Source: Craterostigma plantagineum
Taxonomy: Eukaryota > Streptophyta > Magnoliopsida > Lamiales > Linderniaceae
NCBI GenBank assembly: GCA_027422505.1
Contig: JAPQWV010000002.1
Coordinates: 22,918,501-22,982,500, forward strand
Length of the DNA stretch: 64,000 nucleotides
Direction: 5' to 3'
Below are positions 10,044 to 21,221 of the stretch, in pieces (positions within the stretch are counted from its first letter, which is position 1; each line of letters starts with the position of its first letter). A program made the position numbers and the translations under genes. The notes under the pieces are model-generated. The model was not told where the DNA came from. It searched no databases and saw only the letters and a program-made list of their open reading frames with translations.

Positions 10044-11141
10044 TGATGCGGCACAGAAATTAGGCAGGCTAAATAGTAAAATTAAGGAAATAATTAGCTA
10101 TTAAGAGAACTTAGTAAAAAAACGAGTTTCTAGGAAAAGATAAAGTTAGATTGTGAAGCGAGGTTTTTAGGGATCTCCGACGAACTTTATGGAGATAGCA
10201 ACAGGAAACAAGAGTTTTAGGGACCTACGACAGGCTTTAAGGACCTAACACCATATTAGGGAAGTGCTTTGGGACCTATCGTGCTAAACAGGTCATGTCG
10301 CCCCGAGGAAGCGTCATAAGGAAGTCATTCTGAAGCCTGAAAGGACGACTGACAACACTGAAAAGCTGTTCTGACAGTAATGCGCCAGCCGCCTGTTTTT
10401 TTGACAGCAGAGCCAAGTCCCAACCTCCTGACAGACAGCCTATACTGTGCGCCTCACGTTGTCCCAGAAGGTCTTATCCCCAGGAATTCCGGGATGTAAG
10501 CCAGGCCAGACTACCTGACGTCCCTGGCAGCACAGAGCTATGTCCTACCTCCGGAAAATCAGGGATGCCATTGGATTGCTTGATGAAAAACCACTATAAA
10601 TAGAAGGCTTCGCCCCTTTTTATTACATGCCACATATCTTAAAAACCTCACACTCTCACCACGAAAAACACTTAGAAAACTCTCTCTCTACGTTAAACAC
10701 AACATCTTTGACGTCCCATTAGCTATTTTCTTATGTGTTCTTGACAGAAATGTGAGGAATTAGTAGTTTGAGTGTGTAAATCATTGATGTATAGTGAAAA
10801 CAGTTCCTGAGCGCCCGTGGACGTAGGATCTGCAAAGATCCGAACCACGTAATCCCTGTGTTATTTCATTTACGTCCCCAGCACGCTCCCGACACGTCCC
10901 AAACACGTCCCAAACACGTCCCAACAGGTCCCAAACACGTCCCAACAGGTCCCAACATCCCAAACACGTCCCAAATAGGTTCCAAACACGTCCTAAGATC
11001 CCAAATACGTCTCCTTCTGTTCCCTTATAAATAAGCACCTGCACCTTACGCACGTCCTTAAACTTTGAGATAATCGATTCTCCGGCTATATAAATCTTCT
11101 GAGCCGCACATATAAATCTCTTTGATTGGGATAGCCCCACA
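10044..11141 (+). repeat. 3' LTR of the gypsy element
   Basis: It repeats the 5' LTR from TGATGCGGCACAG to GGATAGCCCCACA. Differences by eye are scattered single-base changes, small indels and a shorter GTCCCAA minisatellite. The purine tract at about 10029-10042 precedes it. Confidence 0.9.
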
Positions 11142-11144
11142 TCG

Positions 11145-11207
11145 TAGGTGCACCACTTATTTTGAGAAAGAAAGGCAAATTCTTCTTTCAAATCTTCGAC
11201 ATTAACA
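11145..11207 (-). repeat. Displaced start of the copia-1 5' LTR
   Basis: On the minus strand this reads TGTTAATGTCGAAGATTTG... and leads into GCACCTAC, which continues at 4037 as ATGCCAAAAATAGG. The equivalent part of copia-3 (61481-61570) reads TTGACATCAAAGAAGG...CTCCACATGCC. Joining across the gypsy element restores LTR continuity. Confidence 0.55.
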
Positions 11208-11437
11208 CAATTATCCGTAACATTAGATGCTTCATTATTTCAACGAGCTAAGAGAAAATTACGCTGAACGGTGATGATAAGTAAACACCAACCTCAACTG
11301 TCGAACGTGTTGGCTCGGACAAAATATAATTCGAGGTGATCCATCATCGCCATCCTGAATAATATTAACTGGCATCGTTTTTTTTTTCCCTACGCACAAG
11401 TAAATCCAAACACATTATTTCAGAGCCAGTTAAAATC

Positions 11438-11471
<34 letters not shown>

Positions 11472-11989
11472 ATATATATTATATATATATATATATATAT
11501 AAACAACGAATACGCAACTAATCAAAAGAAATCAGAGACGAAACCCAGTATATACCCAGATTAGGCAACTAATCAAAAGAAATCGGAGACGAAACATAAT
11601 CGTATATACCCAGATTAGAACGATATTCGATAACGCAATTTTTGTCCAAACCGACCACCAACTACGATCTTGGTTTTGCTTACGAAGGTGGAAGATTAAC
11701 AAACGGAGTGTGTTTACGTAGTAATCAAATCCAAGATTAGTAGCTGATGATCTATTTTGTACGTCCCAGCATGAACGAAGGAGAATCAAACGCAACGCAA
11801 CTCAATTTTGCAACTTTAGCGGGCCGGCCTCTGTTAAGCTCAAAATCGAGCCCGTTAGTTAATAATAATAAAAGAAAAAGGAAACAGAAAACATCAAAGT
11901 ACCGATACTACCCCTGTCTAACATTAACTCCATCCGTATCCATTTTACACCGTCAGAATAAACTAAAAACACTGAAAGAAAAAATCAAA
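11208..11989. other. Kinase 3' flank with microsatellite and short duplication
   Basis: No gene is visible. It contains an (AT)n tract (11437-11500) and a tandem pair of about 50 bp units (about 11514-11560 and 11568-11611) sharing ACTAATCAAAAGAAATC, GGAGACGAAAC and TATATACCCAGATTAG. The last 200 bases before 11990 would be the kinase 3'UTR on the minus strand. Confidence 0.6.
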
Positions 11990-14312
11990 TCAGAAGAAAT
12001 CAATTTCATAATAATTTCCCGACGGCTTCACATCAACGCCCTTACCCTGACCCACCTCCGCCGCCTTCCCCTGAGCCACCACCTCCGGAGGCCCACTCCC
12101 CGCCATCCCCGGCGGCTTCCCACCGCCACCACAACCATCCATCTCAAAAGGCGGCGGAATCTCCGGCAGAGTGGCGCACCTAATAAGAGCCCAGTTAACG
12201 CTCTGAAAGAAAGGGTGCTGCTTTATCTCCGTCGCCCCACGCCTATAAGCAAGCCTATGCTGCGGCTCCTTAATCAGCAAACCACGAATCAAATCCCGGG
12301 CAGCAAAGCTGACCGCAGGAGAGTCGGGAAACCTCAGAGGCTGCCCCACAACGTTGAAGAGAGTTGCCCGATTGCCCGCGCCCTTGAATGGCGTCCGCCC
12401 GAAAAGAAGCTCGTACAGAAAAATCCCGAGAGTCCACCAATCGACAGCACTGCCATGGCCCTCCCCTTTGATGATCTCGGGCGCTAAGTATTCGTGGGTG
12501 CCCACGAAAGACATGGACCGAGCGCTCGTGGGCTCAGCCATGAGCTCGGGCAATGGGTTGACTTGGTTGTAGATTTCTGATTTTGTCTTTGACTTTTTCC
12601 TCTTGTCACTTTTGGATTTCCCGAGGATTCTTGGCCCGAAGCACGTCGGCTGGATGCAGGCGGGCTGGATGGCGCAGGACGGTTCGATGCAGCTGGGCTG
12701 AACGCAGTAGCCCGAGGAGCCCTTGGGCTCAGACTTTGGGTTCGAGGACTTGACTAGGGTTGGGCTCACGGCGCACCGTAATGAGAGATCGAAGTCTGAG
12801 AGCATTATGTGCCCGTCTTCTCTTACTAGGATGTTTTCGGGCTTGAGGTCTCTGTAGATTATCCCGAGCATGTGTAGGTATTCTAGCGCCAGGAGAACTT
12901 CGGCTAGGTAGAACCTGGGAAGGAAAGTTTTTTTGCGATATACGCAGATGTCAGATATAACAACCAATCCAATGTAATGTCAGAAATACATGATTCGAGA
13001 AAGATATCAATATACTATCAACACGTTACCAAGATATCTCATATTATGCGATCATTCATACAGAAGCTCAAGTCAATCTTCTAAATTTACTCTCAGTTTT
13101 CTTGGTAAAAGTTACAGAGAATTGACAGAAATCTGAATCAGATAGATAGAAAGACATGGATTAACTGAGAGATAACGGTTACCTTGCAGCATGCTCAGGG
13201 AAGTATTTTCCGGGCTGTTTCTGCCTGAGAGCATGCAAATCTCCACCAGGGCAAAACTCCATAGCCAAGAAGGAGTATTTCTCCGTCTCAAAGTGAGCGT
13301 ATAAGGTAGGAAGAAAGGGATGGTCCAGCGATTGAAGGATCTCCCTTTCAGTTTGAGCCCTGAGAAGCTTCTTTCTACTCACTAGAGCTTCTTTATCCAT
13401 AACCTTGATTGCAAAATAAGTCCTCGTGCCAATCAGCTCAGACAAGTGAACGCTGCCAATATCTCCAGCTCCCAACTTCTTCAAAAGCCTGAAATTCTTC
13501 AACTCCAACGAACCGTCGTTGCGCAATCTGACGGCTTGGATCGCCTCCCACCTCGCGTCGTTTGCCTTGTGAGGCTTGTTCATTGTGCTCTGAAAGCTGC
13601 TCGAGCTGCTCTCATCGCTTATGTCACTGCCATCGCTTTGCCTGTAAGAGCTCGTCTTTTGAGTCCCTCCTATAATCTCGCCGGAGTTGCTGATTTCTCC
13701 TCCACTTTCAACGGATTTTCCCAAACTGCTGACGCACTCGCTGACCTCCGTGTTGGTGAAGCTCTGTTTCGCCTCTGTGTAGTGCGTAGCAGAGTAGAAG
13801 CTGTTTTGTGGACTCGGGCAGTAACCAATCGCCAGTTTAGATTGCATCTGAGCATTCAAAAGATCAGTGGAATTACCATTTGCATTGCACTTGAGCACAT
13901 CAGAAGCTGGTTTCTGGCCAGAATCATCACTTTCCAATGTAATTACTTTCTTCAGGGTTTTTAAATCCCCTGTCTCAGAATCTCCTTGGCGAAAAAGAAG
14001 TTTCTCATTTTCCTTAGCGGGCTGATTGTGATTGCAGTTGCTCGATGCTTTATGAGACCGTTTCGAGACAACCGTAGAAGCTGATGAGGCGAAAGCACTC
14101 TTCACGGCATGATCCAAAGGTGCCACGTGGGGCACAGATGACGAATTGCTTCCTTCGTATTTGTACATCTTTGAAGATGGACAGTGAGGAGGACGACTCA
14201 TCGCATGAGCGGAAGATGAATTTTGTTCTACAGCACAGATATGGGGAGGCCGGTCGATCTCTTCTAATGGGCTAATCCCTTCAACAACTACTTCTGAAGC
14301 TTTGTAAGGCAT
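11990..14312 (-). CDS. AGC-VIIIa serine/threonine protein kinase, D6PK/PAX type
   Basis: The gene has two coding exons, 14312-13183 and 12914-11990 (intron with GT-AG ends), giving 684 aa from the ATG of MPYKASEVV. Residues 1-272 are a Ser-rich, low-complexity N-terminus. The kinase domain starts at about 273, with the glycine loop GAGDIG at about 281, the ATP-binding Lys at about 303, YRDLKPEN with Asp399, and DFD (not DFG) at 417-419, the hallmark of plant AGC-VIII kinases. An 85-residue activation-segment insertion follows, with five CxxP/CxxxP repeats (447-471) and a basic patch (476-490), then [12 protein letters not shown] (512-523). The C-terminus EIDFF is a PDK1-docking (PIF-type) tail. 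Family members sit at the plasma membrane and phosphorylate PIN auxin exporters. A second start four codons upstream is TTG, so it is rejected. Which family member it is cannot be told from sequence alone. Confidence 0.95.
12915..13182 (-). other. Intron of the AGC kinase gene
   Basis: On the minus strand the donor is GCAAG|GTAACC and the acceptor TTCCCAG|GTTCTACC, with phase 2 at Arg377. The position, between the AxRFY and [11 protein letters not shown] segments just ahead of the catalytic loop, is where plant AGC-VIIIa genes normally carry their single conserved intron. Confidence 0.9.
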
Positions 14313-15110
14313 GGTCACTGGCAATATGTTGCAATCAAATTAGAAAGAGAATCATTTTTAACTCAATATCGGCTAACTAAGTATAAAATCAAGAATCTGA
14401 ATTTTCAACGCTGGACAAGCCTAATTAACGAATAGATGAAGCACTTCTTTGTTTCCGAAAAACTCAAAGAAGGTAGTCATCAGGTTCACATGCCAAAGCA
14501 GGGAAAGAATGAGAGAAGAATCTCCATGAACAAACATAAAGATGCCATCTTCATCATAAACTCGTCCCCTTTCTTTGTGTCACATCACTTTCACAACCAA
14601 GATTAGTGCTTTTAACCATAGAGTTAGATGAAATGAATTACATGTCAAGAAAACCCAAATCCTGTAAAAATTAAACCGTATAAAACCTAAATCTAGTATG
14701 AAAATGTACCTTCACAAAGATGCAAATAGCTGAACAATATCGCATCACACTCTCTCCTTAAATCCAAGAACCCTTTTTTTTTCCCTCTAGCAACTACGGA
14801 TTATCTTCTGCACGAGCCTTCTCAGATCCGCCAAATCAAGAAACAATAATACCCACAATTAGACAACAAAAAATTAAACACAAAAAAATTAGCTCCGATC
14901 GTCCCAGAAAAGCAAGCCGCTAGGAGTAGAGACCAAGAGAAACGAAGACAAAACGCAGATCGCAAGCAAAGCTTTTGATTAAAGTAAAAGATTCAAAGAA
15001 AAAAAATAAAAACGCAACGGAACAAAAAGCCAAAAATCAATGGAGTGTGTCTCTGAGTGTGCTGTGCTGTGCTGTGCTGGGAAATTGAAAAGCCCTATTT
15101 AATTGATATT
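14313..15110 (-). promoter_or_regulatory. 5'UTR with probable intron, and proximal promoter of the kinase
   Basis: Seven bases before the ATG is a good acceptor (TTGCCAG|TGACCATG). A fitting donor (GTGAAG|GTACAT) lies at 14709, suggesting a leader intron of about 392 bases. The leader exon would lie upstream of 14710. A CTGTG/CTGTGCTG simple repeat occurs at about 15055-15080, near the likely transcription start. These are inferences from splice-site consensus only. Confidence 0.45.
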
Positions 15111-16315
15111 TATGATAAGGGTAGTATAATACACTGCATTAATTTATCGCCTTTTCTTTTGGATCGTAACGCTCTTCTTTCTCGCCGCGTAGCGTAGTGT
15201 GGGACGAACGAATCACATAATTAAGTTATTTATATATTAAATCTTAAATTAAGGATAAAAATGTTAGAAAAAAAAATAAAAGAGAAAATTGTAATTAAGC
15301 ATATCAAATTGTCGGACTAATTTTATCGCTCTTTACGTAAGAGTATATTGTTTCAACATGGATAGTGGAGTAATGTGTAGGAATGCCATTTCTCAAAATT
15401 TAAATGGAGTTGAATTATACTCAATTAGAAAGCCAAGTCAAATTATATTCGATTATATTAAGGGTGGGGAGTTATGGTAAACCGTCAATTGGTATGTATC
15501 AATTGATCAATCAGATTTCTACATATATTAAAAAAATAAAGAGACTTATTAAATCACGTACCTAACCTCATAATAACAACCAAATTCTATTTTTAGTATA
15601 TTATTTATTAATAATATTTCATAATAATTAACTTTATTTATTGCACATGCGTAGGATGTGCCAAAAATACTAGTCTATATCTATTCTATTACATTAAGTG
15701 TGAGGGGCTAGGGTAAACCGTAAGTGGTCTGCCAATTGAGATTGAAAAAGATTAATAAAAAAACATTAACTACCTTTAATTACTATTTTAGTTTGGTATT
15801 ATTTTTAGTTAATTACTATTCTACTTTAAATTTATAATAATCAATTTTTTCTTTTTACATATTTAAAACAATAAATTAAATTTAAATTATAATTTCTACA
15901 AAATATTTCAAACTAAATTAAATTTAATAAAAAATTATTTATATAAATAGCACACGCATTTTTTAGTTTGCAGAAGTTACTAGTTAACTATAAAGGATGA
16001 TAGGTGTGTATAAATTGGTCTTTGTTTTGTCAAATTAAAAGTGTTTTTACAATCTTACCCTTAATATTTTAGTTTTTCACAATTTTATTTTTAATTTGAT
16101 ATTTTAAATAACTTAATTAATATTATAACAATTTGATATATTTGCACCTACATATTTAGTCATCATTGTGTAACAATATAAAGTATAATAAATGCATGTA
16201 AACTTAGATTATTAGCGATAATAAAGACACCAACACATGCATGCATGTGAACGAGTCCCCGTGCCATGTGTACCGCCTGACAATGTTACGGCGCAAATCT
16301 CACCTTACAAGTCAA

Positions 16316-16376
<61 letters not shown>

Positions 16377-16984
16377 TACCTTCTTAGCTTACTCATTCTG
16401 TTGTGTAATAAATCAATTTTAAATTCCTTCATCAGTACAATTCCTTATTTATTTATTTATTACGCATAATCAAATAGTATTACTGGCCAAAGCCACAGAC
16501 ACAATGAAAGTCAAGAGTCTTAAATCAGAGATATAATGTGCTCGCCCACGGCCACGGATTTTAATCTGAAATAGATTAATTGTTATTCACATTATCTTCG
16601 GTATCTTTTATTTAATTACGAATATAATATACGACTAAGACAAAGGCTAATCTGACAGGGTTAATCACCTTTTTCTTCTACACCATTTAGTTTTTTATTT
16701 ATTGATTAAATATAACATCCGATAAGATAAGATGGGACTAGTATATGCTATATAGGCAAGAAACAGCTTCTCGAACCTTATAAATCAAACATACACACAA
16801 TATACATATATTATATAAGTGACAATTATTTTCTTTCCCATCCACGGAACATTTTCTTGATTTTTGTTCCCTGATGCCATCATAGAGTAAGAAAAATTAA
16901 TTAAATCGTGAGAAGTATCAATGCAATGCATGTAAGAAAACAGCTCTGTCATTAAATATCGTACATACACGGCATATAAGAGCA
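15111..16984. other. AT-rich intergenic spacer with (TAA)n
   Basis: I see no coding sequence. A perfect (TAA)n microsatellite of about 20 units lies at 16314-16376. The rest is AT-rich with short oligo-A/T runs and is probably promoter-distal sequence of the kinase and old degraded insertions. Confidence 0.7.
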
Positions 16985-17059
16985 TGGGCGGAGCTAGGAT
17001 ATAACTTCAGGGAAGACGGAATAAAAATAAACCAAAGAGGAAAATATTAATATAATACG

Positions 17060-18184
17060 TATTAGAAAATTACATTACAGTTGCTCTTTTTGATCTTCAT
17101 ATTTTGAAATATTTGGATGATAGCATCATTATCAATACTAAGAAATATTTCTTATACTATGTAAACAATGAGACTATCATTCATCCAACTATCACTCATT
17201 CGATTCCGCAACTTATCTTTCACAATTTCCATGACTGAAAACACTCTCTCAATGGTAGTGGTTGCAACGGGAAGAATCAATGCCAACGTCAAAATCTTAT
17301 AAAGCAAAGGGTACACCAAATTTTCTTTCACGCAACTAGCTTTTCTGAAAGATCACTTAGACCCTGCAATCCTTGAAATCCTTTGTTAGCACGCATATCA
17401 CATATGTAAGTTTCGAGCACATCATCAAGTATAAAAAGATCCGAGCTTGAGAAATCCAAGGGATAGCGCCCAGCTAGTCGAATTAGTTTCTTCTTGTCAA
17501 AAGCAAAAAACGAGTCCTGCGGACATAGGCAGCAACACAAAGAAGTAACTCCATAGTTGCCTCTGAATAACGATCCTTTAATTCTTGAAGATGCATATCA
17601 ATGACATCATAGAATAACTCCACACGATAATGATGCAAATTTGTCACTTCTGGAGGATTACGATGGGGACGACCAGATGGTGCCCAATGCGTAAACGTAT
17701 CATCCATTTTGAGAATATTAATGTGATGTTGCTCATAGAAGCCCTGAACCTTCTCTACAAATGAAACCCAACCATCATCTCCCATCATTTGGAGGCAGCT
17801 TTTGCATACTTGTACTAATTCCATTGCATTCGCAAAATATCTTGATCTTTCTTTTGTAATGCCGCTGGCAATTTACTCGAAATCCCCAAGATGTATTTCA
17901 TCAAATGCAGATTGAACGCAAAATCGAAAGAAAAAATTGATTCCAATAAAGTATATGCCTCAGTTCTTTGATCTGGAGAACTGGAATTGTGTTCATAAAT
18001 CAATTCTAGCACATCGGTAACAGCAGAAAACATGGAAATTAGGCTGACCAAAGATTTATAGTGTGAACCCCAACGTGTATCTCCCGCGCGTTGAAGGGTA
18101 GTTTCTTGATTAAGTCCCCGAACACTTTCAATATCGCCCCTCTCTAATGAGTTAGCAATAAATCTCGATGATTCTCTTTAAGAA
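17060..18184 (-). pseudogene. hAT transposase C-terminal half (zinc finger MYM-type-1-like)
   Basis: Minus-strand pieces at 18051-17815, 17824-17483, 17540-17328 and downstream to about 17090 reconstruct the C-terminal half of a TTF-type zinc-finger/hAT transposase. They include the helical segment with LLESIFSFDFAFNLHLMKYI, the LHHYRVELFYDVIDMHLQEL segment, and a terminal dimerisation region whose eroded frame still shows a TTIERVFSVM-like block at about 17240-17270. Several frameshifts separate the pieces. The first half of the protein lies beyond the solo LTR, and most of it is gone. Confidence 0.75.
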
Positions 18185-19859
18185 TGACGTAAAACATGTG
18201 CCTAAGAGGGGGGTGAATTAGGCTACTAAAACTTTTTGCTTCTTTGATATAAAGCGTCTTTAAAATGAGAACGGCGGAATTAAAACGTTTCGATGGTTAT
18301 TCCCTTAACTGTTGGTCGAGTGGATCCGTGTGAGTGCAAGTGAGCAGAAAAAGTAAAAAACACCTGGATTTATAGAGGTTATATCCAAAAGTGGGGTTTA
18401 GTCCTCTCCTTGAGGTTTCTCCTCAAGTTGATCAATCAACTATGTTATCGTAGTTGGTTACAGAAGTGACCGATCGCCCTTACACAACCAAGACCAAGAT
18501 GAACACTAGCCCGCAGCTAGGGTGCCTAACCCCGAGTTTCGTGCCACGTCGTTCCCTGAGAATTCCTATTCTCCGACTGGAATCAGCTCACTCCCGAAGG
18601 TCAGCTGGATCTCAAATCCTCCCTTCACGAAAGGCACGCTTCACTCTTGTCTTCTTGTGAGGTTCACAAGCTCTCAGATTGGGATGGTAGTTTTTCTAGC
18701 TTAGGGTGCACTACTATCGCAAAAGAAAGCGCAAAGCACTAACAGAGAATAATAATTCGCAAATCAAACGCTCTAATTCTCAGATCTCTAATCTTGCTAT
18801 TTCGTGTATATGTAGAAGTGTTGACTTATATAAACTTGTTAGTATCACACACTTCATATGGAATGTCAATCGCAATCACCAGTTCAGCACATCATTCCAT
18901 CATAATTATCATGCCAAATCAAGCTCCAAGTATCACAACGGTCATATTCATTAATTTGCATGAAATATTACTCTAAATACCTTTTCCTTACCATATAGGC
19001 AAATCTTATCCATATTAGCACGGTGGTACTTACGAAGATACCATATAGTTCCACTCATCATCTTATCAATTATGCAGCACATTAATCATGAATTTTCCAT
19101 TCTAATAAAAACCATATTCGCACAGAGAAAGAATTCGTTTGACTCTAACATTTAAGATGCAATTGTTAATGATATTTGCATGATTTCTTCCTAAAAGTAG
19201 ACAAGTTCCAGTGGATGACGTATTTTTGATATATAGCACATATCCTTTCCATGTATAGCACAAGTGCAATAGCTTAAACAAATAATCACGAATTAAATGC
19301 ATTCGTATCATTTAATTCCTATTTCAGCACATCTTAAAAATGGATAGGCATTCATGCAAATATATTCTTAGCATATACTATCCATATTTAGCACATTCAA
19401 GGATAAAGAAGATCTCATTCTATATGTAGGCAGATTCCAGCAGTAATATTTTTACCATGTATATCATAATGATCCTTTCTCAAATTAATCACGTCATTTT
19501 TCACAAATAGCGCAGCACATTAAGGATTAATCACGTCATTTTTCACAAATAGCGCAACACGTTAAGGATTAATCACGTCATTTTTCACAAATAGCTTCAA
19601 AATCATAGTCACTCATCATTCGATTTATGCATACTTTCCAAATTAACGTAACAATGATATCATGACGGTGGAATCAATGATCACAGTGGTATCACATAAG
19701 TCACGTTGCAATGGAATCACAGTGTAAAGATGCAATTCAGTCAAATATAAGTACATGATACATACACATTTCGAATTGCTAAATTTTTAGTGCCTATCTC
19801 GTCTTATGTACATGGAATCATCAAAACTCAAATACAGTGCACGATCAAAAAGGTCACCA
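18185..19859 (-). repeat. Solo LTR of a Sirevirus-type copia element with AAGAA target duplication
   Basis: This 1675 bp segment matches the 5' LTR of the Sirevirus at 41966-43597 along most of its length (for example TGxxGTAAAAxATGTGCCTAAGAGG at the start and ACGAxCAAAAAGGTCA at the end). It has no internal region. Five bases AAGAA flank it on both sides (18180-18184 and 19860-19864). Removing it restores continuous hAT-1 sequence that aligns with hAT-2. This is the classic product of LTR-LTR recombination. Confidence 0.9.
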
Positions 19860-20213
19860 AAGAATACCAGAACGTTTGAACGACGCACCAACAACATTTA
19901 CCACATCACCGACAACACGAAAGAAATTAGAGACCAGTAGATTTTTCTTAGCCACACAAGAGCTAGCTGAAGCTGATGAGCAAAACAATGTATGCAAAAT
20001 GCATGTGGGTTCTTCAAAATAAGTGCTTTTAAACCATTAAATTTACCCTGCATATTACTTGCTCCATCATGACCTTATCCCCTTAATCGGGAGATGCTCA
20101 AGTTATATTGAGAGAACATATTATCATAGCAGTTTTGACTTTTTCAGTGAGAGTCCCGTAGTACTAGACGAACTTGGTACAGTTGAAGAACTTGGTACAT
20201 CGGCCTCGTCGGG

Positions 20214-20681
20214 TGTGACGCCCGGGGCCGATGAGGGCGGGGAGTGATCGCCGGTGCTAGAGAGGTGCACGGACAAGGAGCGGTTCCTGGCAGGCTTCTA
20301 GGCGAAGGGGTGCGTGAACGAACCGATCCGACACCCGAATGAGAGGGGATCCTGAGACTGACAATGTATGGGCGTGTCAGGCTAAGAATCGTATAAAATG
20401 ATTGATAGTACTACTCATATCACCAAGGTCGACCTACCTTTTCGGGAGTCCATCTATAGAAACTCCGAAGTTAAGCGTGCTTGACTTGGGGCAATCTAGG
20501 GATGGGTGACCCCCTGGGAAGTTTCTCAGGGTGCGTGTGAGCGAGTGCACGAAGTACGCTAAAAGGTTAAATGGTGGTACAGTGGGGCCAGACTATCAGT
20601 CGGAGTGTGGTGGGCCCAACCCCACTAGTCCCGGTAGGGATCGATGCTATAGTGACACCCGGTATGGGACGGGTCGTTACA
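20214..20681 (+). repeat. 5' LTR of the Cassandra TRIM
   Basis: Begins TGTGACGCCCGGGGC and ends GGGTCGTTACA. The 5S-like block is at about 20457-20527. Confidence 0.95.
20457..20527 (+). ncRNA. 5S rRNA-derived segment in the TRIM LTR (not a functional 5S gene)
   Basis: It contains AACTCCGAAGTTAAGCGTGC (box A region), GGGATGGGTGACC and CCTGGGAAGT, which correspond to the internal RNA polymerase III control regions of plant 5S rRNA. The 5' third of 5S rRNA is diverged and the spacing between A and C boxes is altered. It is therefore a retroelement promoter-like module, not an rRNA gene. The second copy is at about 20997-21067. Confidence 0.85.
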
Positions 20682-20753
20682 GGTGGTATCAAAGCACAAC
20701 CTCTCACAGTACGGTGCTGGTTCGGGGACGAACCAGGCGGAAGCTGGTGGGCA

Positions 20754-21221
20754 TGTGACGCCCGGGGCCGATGAGGGCGGGGAGTGATCGCCGGTGCTAG
20801 AGAGGTGCACGGACAAGGAGCGGTTCCTGGCAGGCTTCTAGGCGAAGGGGTGCGTGAACGAACCGATCCGACACCCGAATGAGAGGGGATCCTGAGACTG
20901 ACAATGTATGGGCGTGTCAGGCTAAGAATCGTATAAAATGATTGATAGTACTACTCATATCACCAAGGTCGACCTACCTTTTCGGGAGTCCATCTATAGA
21001 AACTCCGAAGTTAAGCGTGCTTGACTTGGGGCAATCTAGGGATGGGTGACCCCCTGGGAAGTTTCTCAGGGTGCGTGTGAGCGAGTGCACGAAGCACGCT
21101 AAAAGGTTAAATGGTGGTACAGTGGGGCCAGACTATCAGTCGGAGTGTGGTGGGCCCAACCCCACTAGTCCCGATAGGGATCGATGCTATAGTGACACCC
21201 GGTATGGGACGGGTCGTTACA
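20754..21221 (+). repeat. 3' LTR of the Cassandra TRIM
   Basis: Identical to the 5' LTR except T to C at about position 21096 and G to A at about 21174. The near-identity implies a recent insertion. Confidence 0.95.

Larger units (their letters stand above)
4038..11141 (+). mobile_element. Non-autonomous Ty3-gypsy (Tat-like) LTR retrotransposon
   Basis: Two about 1.1 kb LTRs (4038-5156 and 10044-11141; TGATGCGG...CCCCACA) bracket 4.9 kb of internal sequence. The primer site TGGCGCCGTCTCTGGGA follows the left LTR, and a purine tract (AGAGTGGGGGAGTGG) precedes the right one. The TGGCGCCGT-type primer site is typical of gypsy Athila/Tat lineages. I find no gag, protease, RT or integrase motif in any frame. 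The interior is degenerate tandem repeats plus a probable antisense ORF remnant. A 5-base TAGGT flanks both sides (4033-4037 and 11145-11149), with a 3-base offset on the right. It sits inside the LTR of copia-1, so it is younger than that element. Confidence 0.85.
16985..20165 (-). mobile_element. hAT-1 transposon copy, interrupted and truncated
   Basis: A minus-strand hAT element related to hAT-2 (28777-31608). The left end GGGCGGAGCTAGGATATAAC matches the hAT-2 terminus. Coding remnants run from 17060 to 18184, are split by a solo LTR (18185-19859), resume at 19865 and stop at about 20165, where copia-2 sequence starts. The N-terminal half of the transposase and the right terminus are missing. 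Confidence 0.8.
20214..21221 (+). mobile_element. Cassandra-type TRIM retrotransposon with 5S rRNA-derived LTRs
   Basis: Two 468 bp LTRs (20214-20681 and 20754-21221) differ at two positions by eye and flank only 72 bp of interior. The interior has a primer site, TGGTATCAAAGC (20684-20695), and a purine-rich tract before the second LTR. A 5 bp duplication TCGGG flanks the whole unit (20209-20213 and 21222-21226). Each LTR holds a block homologous to 5S rRNA, the hallmark of Cassandra. It encodes no protein and would need proteins from other elements. It is inserted in the post-integrase region of copia-2, whose reading frame is restored when it is removed. Confidence 0.95.

Noticed and set aside
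11437..11500. AT tract as a replication origin or matrix attachment site
   Set aside because: It is a plain (AT)n microsatellite, like those at 40075 and 44685; nothing else supports such a role.
11747..12487. Plus-strand 246-codon open frame
   Set aside because: It is antisense to exon 2 of the AGC kinase, which has all kinase motifs. The frame has no recognisable domain.
13446..13964. Plus-strand 172-codon open frame
   Set aside because: Antisense shadow of the kinase first exon.
20457..21067. Two functional 5S rRNA genes in tandem
   Set aside because: The 5' third of 5S is diverged, spacing is altered, and both copies sit in LTRs with retrotransposon borders and duplications.
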